A stretch of 64,000 nt of DNA from Puccinia triticina (Eukaryota > Basidiomycota > Pucciniomycetes > Pucciniales > Pucciniaceae): contig NC_070575.1 in the NCBI RefSeq assembly GCF_026914185.1, forward strand, positions 1,302,001 through 1,366,000, in the 5' to 3' direction. Shown one piece after another: positions 12,360-24,600 of the stretch (position 1 is the stretch's first letter; each line of letters starts with the position of its first letter). A program made the position numbers and the translations under genes. Under the pieces are notes generated by a model that ran no database searches, was not told the origin of the DNA, and saw nothing but the letters and a program-made list of their open reading frames with translations.

Positions 12360-13307
12360 ATGACTACGTCGAAAATCTCACCCGCGTTAAAACAACTCCT
12401 CAGCGTCAATGCACATCCGCCCAGTCTTCAATCCGCCGCATTCCACCATCAATTGAAGGGACTACTCTCCGATTTCAATCGGACGGCTTCCGACAAGCGA
12501 CTGACCTCTGACAGTTGGACGATTTTTTCAGTTGAGCAACCCTATGTCGAAATTCTCTGAACCAGCCTTATGCATACTTACAAACTGCTTTCTTTCCACC
12601 CATGTACGCAGACTGCAGCCCTAGTTTCACTCAATAGACCAAGCGCCTTCGAACCGTTTTGGGCATCGTTGAATTCAACGACCGGAAACAAGGCATCGCT
12701 TTACAATGCAAACTTGATTAGGGAGACGGCATTGAAATCGATCTCGTTTATCGGAATAGCCAAATCAATCAATGCCTTGAACACATTCAGAGCAGTTTTG
12801 GAAAATTCGAACCCGGACCTAATCCCTCCATTGGACCAACAAAAACCTAGAAGAATACCCGATGTGAACGAGAACTCGATCGGAAAGGTCTCTCAAAGAG
12901 CGCTGGGCACATGGAAATCTATCTATCGACCGTTAGACGAGAAGTTAATATCCAAACTTTCGGCCGCCCATCCCGACTTACCGGTTCACATCTTACATTC
13001 TCATTACGGACCCTTGTTATCCGACCCTACGGGAAACCCTGGCCCGATTGGACGGATCGGTACCAGTCTGATAGCCGTTGGAACCCTTCGCGCGGCTGGC
13101 AACCTAGGCCCTCAATTACTCTCGCATGTCTACGGTCTCAAGAAAGCTGGCGAGGAACTCCACCAAGTCGGCGAGCCTTCACTTGGTCAGGGCACTGAGT
13201 GGCTAACCTCAGACGCCGGCGCTGAATGGATCGTCAATGGTATCGACCGATTGTGTCAATTGATCTCAAACTCTGAGTCGGATGCCCATCATGCTTCAAA
13301 ACTTTGA
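12360..13307 (+). CDS. AhpD/carboxymuconolactone-decarboxylase-like protein with PTS1 (SKL)
   Basis: Two exons: 12360 to 12530 or 12545, then 12612-13307. The acceptor ACGCAG at 12606-12611 is clear. The donor is either GTTGAG at 12531 or GTCGAA at 12546; both keep frame and give 288 or 293 aa. The middle shows an AhpD-like helical pattern (RETALKSISFIGIAKSINAL). The protein ends HHASKL, a canonical peroxisomal targeting signal, so a peroxisomal matrix location is likely. Family knowledge: fungi have PTS1-bearing CMD-like proteins of poorly known substrate (yeast Pxp2 is such a case as I recall it). The usual AhpD CxxC motif is not seen, so a peroxidase role is not supported. Its upstream region is separated by the 6.5 kb of nested transposons at 5710-12210. 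Confidence 0.7.
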
Positions 13308-14307
13308 ATAGACAAATTAATATCACTAATCGTGTTTTGAGACTCTACTTTTCTTTTGTAGTCCAACAACGCGCTCAGACGTAAATGCAAACTGACCCAC
13401 CATTTCACAAGATAAGATATTACATTAGCTACTTCAAATACACTCTTACTGCACAAATTTATTTCTTCTGAACCTTGTATGAGTCTGAAAAAATAATTAG
13501 ATTTCCCACTGTTCCACGTTCTAAAAATGAGCGCTCCTGCAGGTACAGGCTAAACAGTAACTTTTTCATACGGTAGCGAAATCAGCACTGCTCCTGAAAG
13601 CTAGGTTGGAGTAGTGGGATGCACCATCGAAGTTTGAGATTCCAGAGGGAATCCAGACCATTTGAAACTCAAACAAAACAGGTGCATGACAACTTTTAAA
13701 ACAATCTGCAGTGGATTAGGTAAACTCCACCAGGGAACCATATTTGAACAAATCTTCATCAAGTGTGATGAAATGGCACTCCACCCCTTCTGAACATGAT
13801 CGGAAAAAATCAAGGTCTGAACACGTGTCATCTTCCCAAGCTCCCAAGTCAGTTTTTCTCCATCAACCAACCGCAAGCACAACAAGAGTTTAGACCATTT
13901 GCCTGTGAATCCAATGCAGTATGTTTTTACGCATGTCACGTTTTGGGTATCTTGTTGAAGAACTGCAATTGCTGTAATGAATTCATGGGCTTGAAACTTG
14001 GGGCTGCCACTTCCTCCTCAACTTTCTTCAGATAATTGGCCAACCAGAGGGATCTTTTGTTGCGACTTCATTCTCTTTATCATTACATTTTCCTTCTTTT
14101 CTTGCTTCTTCCTGTTTCTCTCTTATCTTCTCCCTTTCAATGGTTGATCTTAATGTTGGATGCGACAGGCAAGTTGGGTTGCGGCGTGATGTTTTGCTTT
14201 ACGACTAGAGATGTGAAGTTACAAGATGATAGATAGATAGTATTGCAGTACGTAGAATCAATAGCACCTATGACAAAATTGGAGGCGGGGTGAAATCAAC
14301 GTCGACT
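13308..14307. other. Intergenic between two convergent genes
   Basis: No supported gene; small frames on both strands have no recognisable content. It serves as the 3' flank of both neighbours. Confidence 0.5.
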
Positions 14308-15360
14308 CTAATGATCATCCTCCTCCTCCCCAGGACATTCGTTGTTCAGTTCTTCTAATGATTCGTATTGGCAGCCACACCAGATGCAGTAACTTTTTGG
14401 TCATCGATGCAGATATTTCAGAAAACAAAAGAGTATTCACGGTAAGAATCCATCTCACAATAACACATTGAAGGCAGCTTGAACATATTCAAAACTCGCT
14501 TACAAATATTCTTCCCGTAAATATTCGAGTGTACAGGATAGTCTGGTTGATGGTTCTAGAGCCAACCAGTTCTGTTTTTCTTCGTCATCTGCATCCTCGG
14601 CTAGGTTATCGGGGTCGTTTTGGCAATCATCTGATATCAACTTGTCCAGTGTATTAAGACGTGGACCTCTTTCATCTTGAGATGTATGGATCCAGAAGAT
14701 GTTAGAATCCAATCTACGACGGCGATCGAGTTCCTCGCAGGTCCTACAGGCGCGACCCAGAATAGCTTCCACTTTTCGGCCATCGAAACGGGAACGAGAC
14801 GTAGCCAAGAAGGCCTCTCGTTGGGCTGATTCTTCTTCCGTAAGTTTCAGTTTCCCTTCGGTTCCAAAGAGTAGACGTGGGAACTTCGCAGCGGACACCG
14901 GCTTGGTCGATATTCCAATACCAGCCCGACCTGATTTAGGGACAATGTTGATGGGTTCCTTTGATGACGAATTAGACGCTGATAAGCCTAGCGAGGTCCC
15001 TGGCTGGAAGCCCATCTTCAACATCATTTGAAAGGCCTTGCTATGCGACTCTGGCTGGACGTTTTCTTCCCGTGCGACATTTGATTGGATCAGATTTCGA
15101 CTCAAACCTTCTTCTCGGGCCTCAATCTCTCGCTGGGATCTGGATCGTTTCTGGTTTGTTGTGGAGGCTTCTAACAGTCTGCGTTTGCGTTTTTCGGAAT
15201 AGGTCTTAGTTTCTGATGATGATTCGACTGTGATTTGCTTGAGAAACTTGTCCGACATGAAATCTTCTTCTTCCTCTGGTGCTTGATCATCATGTATGAT
15301 TGTCGGCTTCGCTCGCATCGAATTCGAAGTTTCACTGGGACACTGTGGAGTTGATCTCAT
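14308..15360 (-). CDS. GPATCH11: G-patch domain protein, GPATCH11 family
   Basis: Complement of exon 1 (14504-15360) and exon 2 (14308-14392). The intron is 14393-14503 (GTAAGC...AAAAAG). N-terminal acidic EEEEDFMSDKFL matches the conserved start of the family. The G-patch region reads MMLKMGFQPGTSLGL...EPINIVPKSGRAGIGI. The C-terminal half has the family's second domain (ACRTCEELD, then LEYLREEY) and exon 2 gives FYCIWCGCQYESLEELNNECPG, matching the CxWC zinc-like tail of GPATCH11. The start is uncertain: ATG 15360 (MRSTPQ) or ATG 15318 (MRAKPT) fit; the frame is open to 15546 but that part looks non-coding. The role is probably linked to pre-mRNA splicing or RNA helicase activation in the nucleus. 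The 5' flank abuts the inverted arm at 15.55 kb. Confidence 0.88.
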
Positions 15361-15785
15361 GCGTTTTTTGTTGACGGTAGTAAGTCTTTGTGATTGTGTA
15401 CCACCGTGCATGTGATGCCCACCTCGACAGCATGGTCCCGAGACAGCCCGGAGTCCCCGTGGGGCCAGCTTCCTCACAGGAGGTGTGATACCCGAGGAGT
15501 CGAAAAAGGGACGCCTCTGGTGACAAAAGTATCCGGAGAAGTTCAATCAGTCTATATTTTAAGTATCCCAAAAGGCGTGCACCCTGTCAAGTGAATCACA
15601 GGCTCCAGTCCTTCGGCCTTCCCCGCATATCGTCAAGTTAGCTATGTAAAAAACCTTAGATCCCTACCTCACGAGAAGTAGTTCATATGGATGCTCCAAC
15701 GAAACCTCCCCGTCCACAAGAAACAACAAAACTATCACCAAAGTTTCAAAAATCATTATGCTCTCAATTCCACACAAGGAAAGTG

Positions 15786-17297
15786 TGGTCAATATGGGGG
15801 TCGAACCCATGACATCCGCATGAACCTTGCCTTGCAGGGTCCCTCTAGCCTCTCTCCGCTCGGTAGCGAGATATCTTCTGGGCCCCCTTGAGGCCTATTA
15901 GTACGGCGCTCTAACCAACTGACACCACCCGCAAATGGGTGTGGTTTCCTCCGCAGCCACACCCAGTGGTTTTCGCGCGGAGCTCGCGCGGCCCCCCGAA
16001 AACTCGTGCGGCCCCCGGACCCCCTAGCTGCATATCATTCGGGGTGCTTGTGGGGCCGACCGGTCATCAAGGCATACACCTCGATGACCGTCTCAATCGA
16101 ACGGTCATCAAGGTGTATGCTTTGATGACCGGTCGGCTCTTGATGACCGGAGCCGGCCGGTCATCAAGGCATACACCTCGATGACCGTCTCAATTGAACG
16201 GTCATCGAGGTGTATGCCTTGATGACCGGTCGGCTCCGGTCATCAAGGACCTCAATGACCTCAATGACCGGTCGGCTCCGGTCATCAAGGACCTCAATGA
16301 CCTCAATGACCGGAGCTGGCCGGTCATCTGGATACCACACCTCGATGACCGTTCTCGATGACCGTCTCAATTGAACGGTCATCGAGGTGTATGCGTTGAA
16401 GACCGGTCGGCTCCAGTCATCAAGGTACCTAAATATGTACCTCAAGGGCCAGCCAGCTGGCCGGTCATCGCGGTGTATCGATGACCGGAGCTGACAGTTC
16501 ATCAACGCATACACCTCGATCACCGGAGCTGACCGGTCATCGAGGTGTGGTATCCAGATGTCCAGCTGGCTCCGGTCATTGAGGTCCTTGATGACCGGAG
16601 CCGACCGGTCATCAAGGCATAAACCTCGATGACCGTCCCATTGAGACGGTCATCGAGGTGTGGTATTCAGATGACTGGCCGGCTCCGGTCATTGAGGTCC
16701 TTGATGACCGGAGCCGACCGGCCATCAAGGCATACACCTCGATGACCGTTCAATTGAGACGGTCATCGAGGTGTGGTATCCAGATGACCGGCCGGCTCCG
16801 GTAATTGAGGTCATTGAGGTCCTTGATGACCGGAGCCGACCGGTCATCAAGGACCTCAATGACCGGAGCCGGCCAGTCATCTGAATACCACACCTCGATG
16901 ACCGTTCAATTGAGATGGTCATCGAAGTATACAGATGACCGGCCGGCTCCGGTCATCGAGGTTTATGCCTTGATGATCGGTCGGCTCTGGTCATCAAGGT
17001 ACTATGTACCTCAATGACCAGCCAGCTGGCCGGTCATCGAGGTTTATGTATACCTCGATGACCGTTCAGATGGTCATTGAGGTACATTTATACAACCTCA
17101 ATGACCAGCCAGCTCGCCGGTCATCGAGATTTATGCTGATGACCGGTCGGCCCCATAAGGACCCCGAATGATATGCAGCTAGGGGGTCCGGGGGCCGCAC
17201 GAGTTTTCGGGGGGCCGCGCGAGTTCCGCAGGAAAACCACTGGGTGTGGCTGCGGAGAAAACCACACCCGTTTGCGGGTGGTGTGAGCTAATCGACC
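15786..17297 (-). pseudogene. tRNA-Ile(AAU) gene broken by a foldback transposon
   Basis: Complement of 17284-17297 (acceptor stem and first D-arm bases) joined to 15786-15922. Apart from the insert it matches the intact gene at 26150-26297, including anticodon AAT and the 74-nt intron with one visible change. The insert splits the D-arm after GCTCA, so no functional tRNA can be made. Confidence 0.88.
15923..17283. mobile_element. Foldback element, CACCACCCGC termini, filled with a palindromic minisatellite
   Basis: 1,361 bp. The ends CACCACCCGCAAA and TTTGCGGGTGGTG are inverted; terminal inverted repeats extend roughly 130 bp. The 3-bp duplication TGA is at 15920-15922 and 17284-17286. The right-arm tRNA gene at 26150 shows the unoccupied site. 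The interior (about 16060-17150) is an array of units built on GATGACCGGTC and CATCGAGGTGTATGCC in both orientations. No coding sequence. CAC ends with a 3-bp duplication suggest a CACTA-like non-autonomous element. Confidence 0.9.
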
Positions 17298-17954
17298 TGT
17301 GTGTGTGTGAGCTCGTCAAGGTTGATAAATCTTATTAGGCAATATATCGTGAACGACCAAGTACAGCTTCACGTCGTAGCAATGTGATACGGCTAGTCCG
17401 GGCGGCAAAACAATATTTAATATGCCCGCCGTGTGTGGCTGCACACGTGCAAATGATATGATTTGAGGATCTCGCAAACCTGGAAGGGTTGTCTTCTGCA
17501 CCCCTGAAGACTGGATACGACCTACTGAATAGCCTGCTTACATGATACATGCAGGCTATACAAGGTCCCCAGAGGTGGCCCTCGGTGCCCTCGCATGCCC
17601 TCTCACACCCGTATGACTAAGCAGGTCCCGAGCTCGCGACTAACGTTCGATCGCCTTCCATTGCTGCGTGGCCCGCTGGGCCTCGCAGCACTGCGGAACA
17701 AGACACATTGCTAACTTTGCGCAAGGCAGCATGTACTTCGAGCATGCTCTAGGGCGGCGCGAAGCTCCGCATTTGAAACCTAACTTACCCCAGGTCTCCC
17801 TCCAGCTCCCTCCATGATCCTTCTCCAAACTGCACGCTCCTCCGAACTCCACGCGTCTCCAAATCCAAACTCCACGCGTCTCCAAACTCAACGCTTTGCC
17901 GCACTCAAAACTTTTCCGCACTCCACACGTCTCCAAACTCAACGCTCATCGTAG

Positions 17955-19859
17955 ATGTTTTCCGCTCAGTCCAGCCTCCCTGGCCCTTTAAGTGATCCCA
18001 TCGGTCCCCGTCCACCTAACCCAGAGCCCCATACCCACCCCGTTGCTAACCAGAAGTCCAGCCGCAAACGCAAAAAGCAGCAACCCCGCCAACCCCCTCC
18101 TGCTAAAAATTGTAATGGCAGCAGTCAAGCCCGAATGATCCGAAACATTCCCGGTGCTGATGGTTTTCACCACCCCCTGCCTGGTGCAGGCTTGCGATCC
18201 ACCATAGATATTTTGGAGGAAGCTGCTAACCGAACCACTTCCCTAGACCATCCTCTTGACACTAACCGCAGACAAGCTAATTCCAACATTCCATCCACCG
18301 AACCTTGTCCCCCTAATCATTCTGGACCTCTTGAAGGTCTCCATGAAGCCCTAAATGCCCTAGCTCCTAAAAGAAACGGTAAGCGGTTTCGTACCCGGGA
18401 GGAAGATGGTCGTTCCCGCCAGTCCCAACCTATGTCGGTCGAAGAGGTGCTGTCACATACTGTTGCCAATCTTGTTGCTTTTGCACGTGAACGGTCCAAA
18501 GGAGCCATGTCTGAGGCGGACAGGGCATTTTTTGTCAACTACTTCGAGGAGCAGCGAAAGCTTCTTGTCAGCAAAGCAATCAAGCGAGAAGTCTCCATGG
18601 AGATGGTCGCCAAGTTCCTGTAAGAAGCTGATCCAATTCTACATACCCTTGACCTTCTACATGCTTAAATATCATCATTTTGACCCCACAGTGGCACACA
18701 AAAGGCTGTCCGACCCCCTAACAAATGGAATCGCTTCCTTCAGCAACTTTCAGCTCGCAAGAAGTTTCGCGGAGGTAAGCACTTTTTACTTCCGCTGCAC
18801 CCTTCCTTACAAAGAATGCTTAACGTTTGACTGTCAGTTGGGAAAGGAGTTGCCGGGCACCGGCTTGGTATGCGCGAAGTCTCTCTGTTGTACAAGCGAT
18901 ACAACACTCGGAAGCAACCACCCAGAACATCTGGATTGCCTACCACTAACCCTGCCAGTCGGAGCCCTTCCCCGGAGCCTGAGCTCACTCCATCCAAACT
19001 AGCTCTAGACGATGATTTGGATGTAGAGGAAGCCCTCAATCCACAATCAAACCCCCCTCTGTCGAGTCAACTACGAGGTCCTGTGTCTCTTTCAAAGGCG
19101 GAGAGTCGAGTGGAAGCTTTCCTGGCCAACTGGGTCAACCAGGTAATCAACATTTCCACTTTAGAAACCAACCACGATGTCAATCTGACATTTATATTCC
19201 TTTCCTCTAGGCCAACTCAATCGCGCAGACATGCAATTGCGAGATGATTGTCTTTGCGGTATCAACACACCTCGGTCGCCACTCCTTCCAGCTCACCAAA
19301 TCAACTCATTGCGCCTTGCCATTTGTTGAGCTCGCTGACGAAGTCGACCAGCCTACCACCTACCCAGCTCGATTTCAGGCAAGTTTGGTTGGTACTTCTG
19401 CCTTGGACCTCGCTAAGCACAACAAGCCTGCTCGCCGGGTGCGCGCCCCACGCCCAAATGTGACCAAAAGGATGATTCAATTTGTGGGCAAGTATCCACC
19501 AGCTTCATGTACCAACTCATTCCTCTCACTAACAATTGCTCCCACACTACTTTCCCCCTGCACTCGAAAAAACAAACAACGCCATCAATCATTGGCCGTG
19601 GTCGGAAAATAAACGAGACCTTGCGCGAGCAGGTTACAAACTGGTTACCGATCCTCGGCTGCGCACCCCTATCAAGATGTTCACCTCTAGACCAAGTCGT
19701 TGGCTTAAGGTGCAGTACATCCAAACTTTAAACCTTGACCTCGACGATGGTTACATTGATATTATCCCCCTCGAGAGCACTGTTCCTGTCAGCTCCACTG
19801 ACACTCCTATCCCAGACCCCAGTCTTCAGCGATCAATGCCACCAATTGAAGACTCTTGA
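17955..19859 (+). CDS. Unknown nuclear-type protein, second gene of the KDZ unit
   Basis: Exons 17955-18619, 18692-18774, 18838-19142 and 19211 to about 19478 are joined in phase by good GT-AG signals. A further segment at about 19564-19859 (EKTNNAINHWPWSENKRDLAR...) is in another frame with no clear acceptor, so either an atypical intron or a frameshift lies near 19480-19560. The N-terminus is Pro/Ser-rich with a basic KSSRKRKKQQPR stretch (possible nuclear signal). Residues ~223-265 (RPPNKWNRFLQQLSARKKFR...GHRLGMREVSLLYKRY) resemble an HMG-box-like DNA-binding helix set; this is weak. The C-terminal part is unrecognised. Lying between tRNA arms next to a transposase suggests a transposon-borne accessory gene, but it could be captured host sequence. 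Confidence 0.5.
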
Positions 19860-20028
19860 ATCTTCTCTTTTTCCACAGCTTGCTCTTGATACTCGTCTCC
19901 GACCCTCCCATCTGCCTGTTATATTTTCCTTGCCTCTCCCCAGTCTTCCCTGCTGTGATACCTCTTGACCTCTCTAAGGTCAAATTGATACATCAAGATG
20001 TTACCCATGCCCGATTTGTTCCTTCGCC

Positions 20029-20115
20029 ACTTTTGCTCTTTGAACTGCTTAACAACACTGAAACCTGCTGGACGATTTGGCAACATGATGTGTTGTTGAG
20101 TAGTTCAAGGAGCAG
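20029..20115. repeat. Short perfect-type hairpin
   Basis: CCACTTTTGCTCTTTGAAC followed ~50 bases later by its inverse, GTTCAAGGAGCAGAAAGTGG. It could form a long stem; no duplication at its edges was identified. Confidence 0.5.
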
Positions 20116-20470
20116 AAAGTGGTCAAGGAACACTGGAGGTTTTCGCAGCAAATTGAGTAGTTCGAATGCTACTGGCAAGTATCAACAAACTTCACTCAAG
20201 GGTCAATTGACTTGCATACTTGGCAAGTGAATCAGATTTGGAACAAACTGGGAGGACTGCACCAGATGCGCCGGTGAGTTGAGCACCGGTGCACCAAGGA
20301 ATGCTTGACCAGAAGTGGAGTTGTAGAATTATTAGAGTGCCGGAAAGAGCTCCTTCGGCTTGTGTGAAGGCCTGATTTCGGGACATCTGTGGATAATGAA
20401 AAACTGCTCCAGTGAGGTGTTCAAATTCCAAAAAACGGCTGCCTTAAGTATAGTGCTGCCCCCAAAATCC

Positions 20471-20790
20471 TAGCTAGCAGTTGAGTTGGCCGCTTTGTTC
20501 GCGGTTAAGCCATTCTGGAACAATATCTTGTTGAGTTTATGCTTAAGACTGCCTTCAAGCAATAATTTACTGAAAAAACCTAGCAGTTGAGTTGGCCGCA
20601 TCACTTGTGGCTAGGCCATTAATCATGTTCTGGAACAATATCTTGCTGAGTTTCTGCTTACGACTGCCTTTAAGTATAGCGCTAGGCCCAATAATTGACT
20701 CCTAAATCCTAGCAGTTGAGTTGGCCGCGCACGTTGTTCGCGGCTAGGTCATTATTCAAGCTCTGGAACAATATCTTGCTGATTTTCTTC
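20471..20790. repeat. Three tandem copies of a ~120-bp unit
   Basis: Each copy has CAGTTGAGTTGGCCGC, an inverted GCGGCTAGGCCATT and TCTGGAACAATATCTTG. It lies between the two genes of the KDZ unit. Confidence 0.75.
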
Positions 20791-21602
20791 TTGGGGAAGG
20801 CCAAGCCGAATAGTCCAGACCAGATCGGGACACAACAGAAAGGGCATCTTCTCAAAGGTAGCCACCTCGTGATGCTACCTTTGTTTGGCATTGAATTTGC
20901 ACAAGAATTTCTTTAATAGAAATTATTGCGTCCTTGGTTCTTGGTTGAATCCATTCACATACGCTTGCGGGAGCTATGAGTTTGCAAAGTAATTCTGCCT
21001 TCGTTGACTAATGCAATCCGGAAAACTATAGGTCCTGGTATTAAATGCCACTGTAAAATAGTAAGTATTTGTTCACTGTTCCAGTCCGGGGAGTAAATGA
21101 CATGGTGTTTGTAAAAGAGTGAATGAATTAATGAATTTGCTTCTTTGTCAAAGAAATCATTGCGGAATCCTAATCCGCCTGTGGGAACTTGCGAGTTCAT
21201 GGAAGTACTGGAATAATAAATGACAATAGATTTTTAAAATAAACCACAAGCTAATCCTAATTATCAACTTGCGCGCACTTCACAGAAGTGATTGGTAAAG
21301 GATACAGGCTCCTCAATTTTTGTTGAGCTTTTTTAAAATCCCATCTCCAGGAAGTGAGCAACGTCATTTTTTTAATACTCAGTGTATGGCTATCCCACTT
21401 CCTGGAACTTGATTGTTCGAGGCAGTGTGTGCACAAGGATAACTTAAAATCATTGCAGGAAGGAAGTGAAATAAGGAGGCAAGAAAGATGGAACTATAAC
21501 ACTCATTCTACGCACAGGAGACCAGTCTGAAAAATTAACAGATGATAATCAAAAATAATACATTCAAACGATGATCATCATACAATTCAAAGTAGTTTAT
21601 AG

Positions 21603-24600
21603 TTATCCTACATTGGACGCCTGAGTGAGGTTTTCAAGTAGATTCACTTCAATCTGTAGAGCTGCGATCATGTCAAACTGGTCATCCTCATTGTCTGTCT
21701 CACCTTCGGCATCAGAATCATCCTCCTGGTTACGTTCAGCGCCATCATTACGATTAAGATTCTCGGCCTCAATGTGCGAATCCGTTTCCTCAATGAAGTG
21801 GGACAGAAGCCCATTGTGAATGTCGCCAGGTATGGATGAGAGAAATCCAAATCGCAGGGAGCCAGTAATCTTGGAAATTTGCTGCTCCCACAATTGTAAA
21901 AGCACATCATCATCTGTCTGTGGTGCAGTTTTACGGATGACCAACACAATCTCCTTGTCCCATTTGACTTGGAGCTTACTGATGGCAATCAAATTACTAT
22001 GGGCCAGTACTTTGGCTGATTTGATTTTGTCAGCTAGGTGGAGGTGCGAGGAGAGAAGTTCGTGAGAAAGCATTGGTTCAAGGGCCACTGGAATATCCGA
22101 CTGTTCTGTTGCTTGACACAGTTGTCCCAAATACAACCACACTTGGTTGTGTCGGTTGATCGCCCAGCGCATGGCCCTCCGGGCTTCCCAGCCAAGGCGT
22201 TGTTTTTCCTCACTGGCATGTTTAAATCGAGATAAGAGTCGAATCCCACGTTGAGTGTTGATATCAATGGCCCATGGATCATTGACATTGCTAAACAACC
22301 CGTTGTTCCAGAACGGATCATCCGGTGTTAGTTGAAGCAAGTCAGTGTATTCAATGAGTGGTGGTGGATGTTGTAGTGGACATGCTGCGATGAACGCTTG
22401 AGCTCGCTTAGTGTAGGATTCCAAACATGCACAGAGCTGGTCTGCCCGCTTGCGTACAGCAAGGACCAGCTTTTGATTCCCTCTGGTGCCTATAGCAGAA
22501 GGGATCAGTCTTGAGGGGAACAAATAGCATGGAAATACACCATAAGAATTACCTAGAGTGGTACTTTCACCATTCCGACAAACTCGGAATAATGGTTGTT
22601 TCTCCTCGACTAGCCCCAAGAAACGCTGTCGCAACTCCGTTTTCGAGTGCCAAACCTTCCAAAGCAAGTCACTTTGATCTCCTGTAGTATTTTTTTTCAA
22701 GAGTCAGTTACGAGAAGGGTCACCATCCGGTCAGATTCAATCAGTAACTCAACTGGTTAGGTCACCTATTATCTGATCAGCCCCAATTGCGAGCCGATGT
22801 CTGGCAATCTGATCGGCTATGTTACCACAGCTATTGGACCTTGCAATGGCCTGGGCAATGGTGTGCGTGGTGCGCCCCCTGTGAGTGAGTTGGGAAAGTC
22901 AGTCAAAGACGTTTGACAGATCTCAAAAATAAACCAAAACACACCAAGCTTCATCGAGGTCATCCTGTAGACACAGCAATTCACCTAGTTTCTTTCGTTG
23001 GTCCTCCCTTCTCTGGTTGAAGTTTGCGTGGAAGATTTTCTCAAGTGACCATTGCTCTTCAAGAAACGAACTGGTATATGCAACACCGGGAGTTGCAGGA
23101 TTAAGTGTAGAGTAGAGGATTTGGAGCGCGTCGGAAGCCAGCCGGAGTGTTTCTTCGGCATTATCAAGCTTTCTACTTAGCCAATCGCCGGTTGCGCCCA
23201 TCAGAATCTCCAAAAAGTAATCTGCTCGTGATTGAAGTGCAAGCAGTCGGTGCAAGCGAGTTGAGACCCGGAGATATGACACAAGAGGCAACATAAACGA
23301 CCAGAACCGCTCGAGCCCCTCACCATCAGTTAACCCCCACGTCTCATTGAAACGGGGATTGTACTTTACTTGACATGCCCACTCATGTGCGTAGGCATGG
23401 AAGACAGATGTGGCAAATTTTATGTCACTTAGCCAATCACTGAGTAGGCCTCGCTACATTCTGTATGTAAGTATGATTACTGGAAAAATGGCATACAGCG
23501 GTCATTGCTAAGGCTCACCTTTAGGATGTGGGCCTCAAGGTGACAGCCAATATTGTATAGGATGCCAACCTTTGATGCTGGAAAGTCTGCCAAGAGGTTT
23601 CGTATGATTGAAATGGGATAATACAACCTGGTACCAAAGGAGTGCCACATCAGGATGATTATACAAAATGTTGAATTGAAAATACACATGGAAACGACTT
23701 ACTTTTCCCCAGTCTTGTAAATGTTTATCATGAGAAGTGGTACGTCATGGCGACATGTACTTGCAAATAGGCCATTATCATCACACTTTTCCCAAGTCAA
23801 GCCATTTCTTGTGTCGTCAGCTGCTTTGTGCTGATCTGAGCATGGCGGCTAACAAGTTCGAAGGAAAAACAGAAAAGAACACTCAAGTCAGTGAGGGGGC
23901 AGTCAAAGAGTAACGTAATAACATACATTGATGCCTACTGCCACATGCTCTGATGCACTTAAAGCCTCCATGTCATTTGCAATCTTCGAAGGGAGGATAA
24001 AGCTTTCGGGGTATTGCTCCTCACGTGGATTATCTTTGCTTGCATCTGCATAGTGTCGTTGCTGAAAGTTTCCGTCTAGTGCTATCATAAAGTCGGGCTC
24101 AGTCGGATCAGATTTAACCTCGTGGTGTTGGGGTCCAAAACATTGTGGGCATTTGTTAGCCCACTTGTCTGATTTGGTCAGTTGTAATCCATCTTCAAAC
24201 AATTTTTTTTGGCTAGTCAGGATGCGGGAGTAGAGGTCGCTGCAGTGTGAGAAGGGGACGCGGAGCTGACGACGCTTATGAGTACTTCCACGGTTGAGCA
24301 AAGGAGAATCGGTACGAGTGTCGAGGAAAGAGCTCAGAGATTCAATGAACCCCGACGCAGATACTGCGGTTGCTTGCCACAAGTGATGGTGGTACTGAAC
24401 CAGTCGTATTGAAAAGGCTGTGCGAGGTGCTTCTGCCGAACATGCGAAATAACCGTAGTGAATCAATCGAACAACATCCGGTGTGCACTTGCAAAAAGGT
24501 ATGGGCTTCCCTTGATGACGGTCTAATTAGAGACAATCAGCAATTATGATGTTTTGATTGGAGAGTCAAGTTGCTTACGGAGCATATCGAGTAAATCCAC

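Larger units (their letters stand above)
15550..17715 (-). repeat. Left inverted arm (tRNA-Ile bearing) of the 11-kb KDZ unit
   Basis: The reverse complement matches 25366-26535. The stretch from about 17645 down to the tRNA is almost identical to the right arm over ~450 bp, while the part outside the tRNA (15550-15780) is clearly more diverged. The arm is lengthened by the 1,361-bp foldback element at 15923-17283. It starts just upstream of the G-patch gene and ends just before the gene at 17955. Confidence 0.85.

Noticed and set aside
15361..15546. N-terminal extension of the G-patch protein to 15546
   Set aside because: The added residues are not conserved in the family, lack an ATG at 15546, and run up to the inverted arm; a start at 15360 or 15318 fits better.
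18317..18538. Minus-strand frame inside the gene at 17955
   Set aside because: A shadow of the + strand exon, which has correct splice junctions and a longer frame.
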